Positions 62,520 to 64,000 of a stretch of DNA of 64,000 nucleotides are shown here, piece after piece. The notes under the pieces are model-generated. The model saw only the letters and a list, made by a program, of their open reading frames with translations. It had not been told where the DNA came from and made no database searches. The translations under genes and the position numbers were made by a program. The stretch covers positions 92,303,516 to 92,367,515 of the forward strand of contig NC_080171.1 of NCBI RefSeq assembly GCF_950295315.1. The letters run 5' to 3'. The stretch is from Erinaceus europaeus. Its lineage: Eukaryota > Chordata > Mammalia > Eulipotyphla > Erinaceidae. How positions within the stretch are numbered: the first letter of the stretch is position 1; each line of letters begins with the position of its first letter.

Positions 62520-62795
62520 ACTAGGAAAAGAGAGAGGCAGGCTGGGAGTATGGATCGACCTGTCAACACCCATGTTCAGCAGGGAAGCAATTACAGAAGC
62601 CAGACCTTCAACCTTCTGCATCCCACAATGACCTTGGGTCCATGCTCCCAGAGGGATAGAGAATGGGAAAGCTATCAGGGGAGGGGATGGGATACGGAGA
62701 TCTGGTGGTGAGAATTGTGTGGAGTTGTACCCATCTTATCCTATGGTTTTGTCAGTGTTTCCTTTTTATAAATATAAAAAAGATAAAAAATAATT
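62520..62795 (+). mobile_element. Element E, 3' part, sense
   Basis: The only sense copy: GGGAGTATGGATCGACCTG, ATGGGATACGGAGATCTGG, CCTATGGTTTTGTCAGTGT, then A-rich AAAAAAGATAAAAAATAA. Confidence 0.88.
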
Positions 62796-62952
62796 TTTAA
62801 AAAGATACCTGAATGGTTGAGAAATCACAACTTTTACAATTTGAATAATCATATTGGTTTTGACATTGTAGATTTTTAAATACAGGACACATTAAGCTGT
62901 TCAGTTTCAAGTCCCATACTTGACCCAATAATGTTTGGTTCCCACTCACTAG

Positions 62953-63225
62953 ATGGCAAACCAAAAAGATTTGGAGAAAAGACAAACAGAAATCAGTGAA
63001 GCAATGAAAGTGCTTAAATCTGAAGTGAAAGATGAAATCAGAGCCAGCCTAAAGAATCTCAACCAGTTTGCTCCAGAATTACCGTCAAGTCTAGAAGCTA
63101 TTTTAGAAAGAAATGAAAGCCTGGAAGGAGGGTTGGAAAGCTTGAAAGAGAACTTTCCATTCACCATGAATGAAAGACCATCACCTTTTGAAGATAAACT
63201 GAAATTTTCCCAGGTTCACATAACA
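62953..63225 (+). CDS. CNTRL: CNTRL exon w29
   Basis: The acceptor is TTCCCACTCACTAG and the donor TAACA|GTAAGG. Ninety-one codons, phase 0 to 0, residues 1588-1678. They run from MANQKDLEKRQTEISE to KFSQVHIT. Beyond SLKENFPFTMNE the helix breaks (RPSPFEDKLKF). Two residues are extra against human GPFEEKL. Confidence 0.95.
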
Positions 63226-63397
63226 GTAAGGGCTTACTTATCCTTCTGTTCTCTGCATTTTGTTGAATAATTTGGCTCCCAGTTCTCCCACACAAGCTAA
63301 AATTGCAGGTTTGGGGGAAGAGGGTAGAAGTGAGTCTGGCTGGTTACTGATAGTGATATTTGGTAACTCTTGATCTTTTCCTTTCTCTCTGAAAAAG

Positions 63398-63460
63398 GAT
63401 GAGCACTGGCGTGGAGAGGCACTCCGGGAGAAACTGCGTCACCGTGAAGATCGACTCAAG
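63398..63460 (+). CDS. CNTRL: CNTRL exon w30 (63 nt, last in window)
   Basis: The acceptor is TTTCTCTCTGAAAAAG and the donor CTCAAG|GTTATT, which is weak. Twenty-one codons DEHWRGEALREKLRHREDRL plus K, residues 1679-1699. The remaining ~75 C-terminal residues must lie beyond 64000. Without the splice, translation would end within four codons. Confidence 0.92.
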
Positions 63461-63836
63461 GTTATTCTTTAAAAAAATAGTGTGAGATGCTTGGCACATT
63501 GAGGAGAGTGGGGGGAAATTGCTTGCAACCATATATTGCTGCCACTTTTGTTGTATTGCAGTATTCATAGGTGTTTGGTAGATTACAAGGTAGAAACGTG
63601 GAGAAATAGGCTTCATATGGTTCGTAATTAGCAGGATCAGTGTTTATCGTGAATGAGTCTGGTGTGAGAAAGATTAGGAATACTAGAAAAGCAGGCTTGG
63701 TGTTAGGTAATTTGTTTTGCTCAGAACATGTTGAGTTTTATGGTCTTGAGAGATCTGTAGGCAAATGGAAATAGGAATCTAGGACTGAGTGGTCAGTGTT
63801 GGCTTTAAGATTAGGAGTTAAGGGTATATATGGGGG
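63461..63836. other. Unrecognised intron DNA after w30
   Basis: Purine-rich, with no repeat or exon recognised. Confidence 0.5.
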
Positions 63837-64000
63837 CTGGGGGAGCTAGGTACTGGTGCACTTTATTGAGCACACATACTAGGTTTGAGCCCCAGCCTCT
63901 ACCTACAGGTGGAGGAAGCTTCACAAGCAGTAAAGTAAGTCTGCAGCTTTGTGTCTCTCTGCCTCTCTTCCTCTCCCTCCTTCTCAATACTCGTCCTGTC
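63837..64000 (+). mobile_element. SINE-B, cut by window end
   Basis: GAGCTAGGTACTGGTGCACT, GGTTTGAGCCCCAGCCTC, GGAAGCTTCACAAGCAG. Confidence 0.85.

Larger units (their letters stand above)
2981..63460 (+). other. CNTRL: CNTRL (centriolin/CEP110) gene, internal part, 30 exons
   Basis: Thirty exons with GT donors and AG acceptors join in consistent phase to 1,699 codons with no stop. The translation is recognisable centriolin: LTEVEQERDQLEIVA, YWYFMPPPSSSK and RARRLMKELNQMQ are family landmarks recalled from the human protein. Centriolin is a coiled-coil scaffold of the mother centriole's subdistal appendages and of the midbody ring. There it helps recruit exocyst and SNARE-associated factors for abscission (established knowledge). 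The N-terminal leucine-rich and Nud1-like segments and the last ~75 residues are outside the window. Relative to human there are only small length changes, in w10, w12, w13 and w29. Introns range from about 0.1 kb (w17-w18) to 9.3 kb (w2-w3) and are mostly repeats. In people, CNTRL is a known FGFR1 fusion partner. The open frame across all 30 exons argues against a pseudogene. Confidence 0.97.

Overview
The window is mammalian nuclear DNA, most likely from a hedgehog (Erinaceidae, probably Erinaceus). Two things point there. First, 30 GT-AG exons on the + strand encode a long, uninterrupted stretch of centriolin (CNTRL, also CEP110). Second, the introns are filled with young tRNA-derived SINEs whose sequence I recognise as hedgehog-type (ERI-like), plus a mammalian L1 with its own 3' UTR. 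The species call is an inference. The gene call is secure.

Layout. 1-2980: intron, or an internal alternative-promoter zone, with a SINE-free, relatively GC-rich patch at about 1130-1417. 2981-63460: thirty consecutive internal CNTRL exons, numbered w1-w30 here. They total 5,097 nt and 1,699 codons with every phase matching. In a family of about 2,300 residues this corresponds to roughly residues 550-2250. The N-terminal leucine-rich/Nud1-like part lies upstream of the window, and the last ~75 residues lie downstream. The encoded protein is coiled coil (w1-w10), a Pro/Tyr-rich break (w11-w13), then coiled coil again (w14-w30).

Repeat families, with working names used below. SINE-A: ~270-350 bp; RNA polymerase III A box like TAGCGCAGCGGG, B box GGTTCGAGCCC, a CT-rich middle and a tail AAGGGCAACAAAAGGGAATAA. 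'A-long' copies carry an extra 3' module ending in CAGCAATAACCCTGGAGGCAAA. SINE-B: ~200 bp; head GGTGGTGGCGCACCTGGTTG, tail ATCCAATAAATAAAGATAA. SINE-C: ~125 bp; head AGCATAATGGTTATGCAAAG, ending CAGTGCTCTGGT plus poly(A). SINE-D: ~150 bp; core ACATCACTCTGGTACATGTG. SINE-I and SINE-J are less common related forms. E, F, G and H are working names for dispersed retroelement pieces with A-rich 3' ends that I cannot assign to a named family. L1 means the hedgehog LINE-1. Older mammal-wide repeats (MIR, L2, MER5A-like, old L1) also survive. Edges of repeats are approximate unless target-site duplications (TSDs) are given.

No second protein-coding gene, CRISPR array, bacterial feature or classical RNA gene was seen. 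The points most worth checking are the candidate internal promoter/first exon, a three-level nested retroelement locus, a perfect 121-bp tandem duplication just before exon w12, foldback rearrangements inside SINEs, and weak or tandem splice sites in CNTRL.
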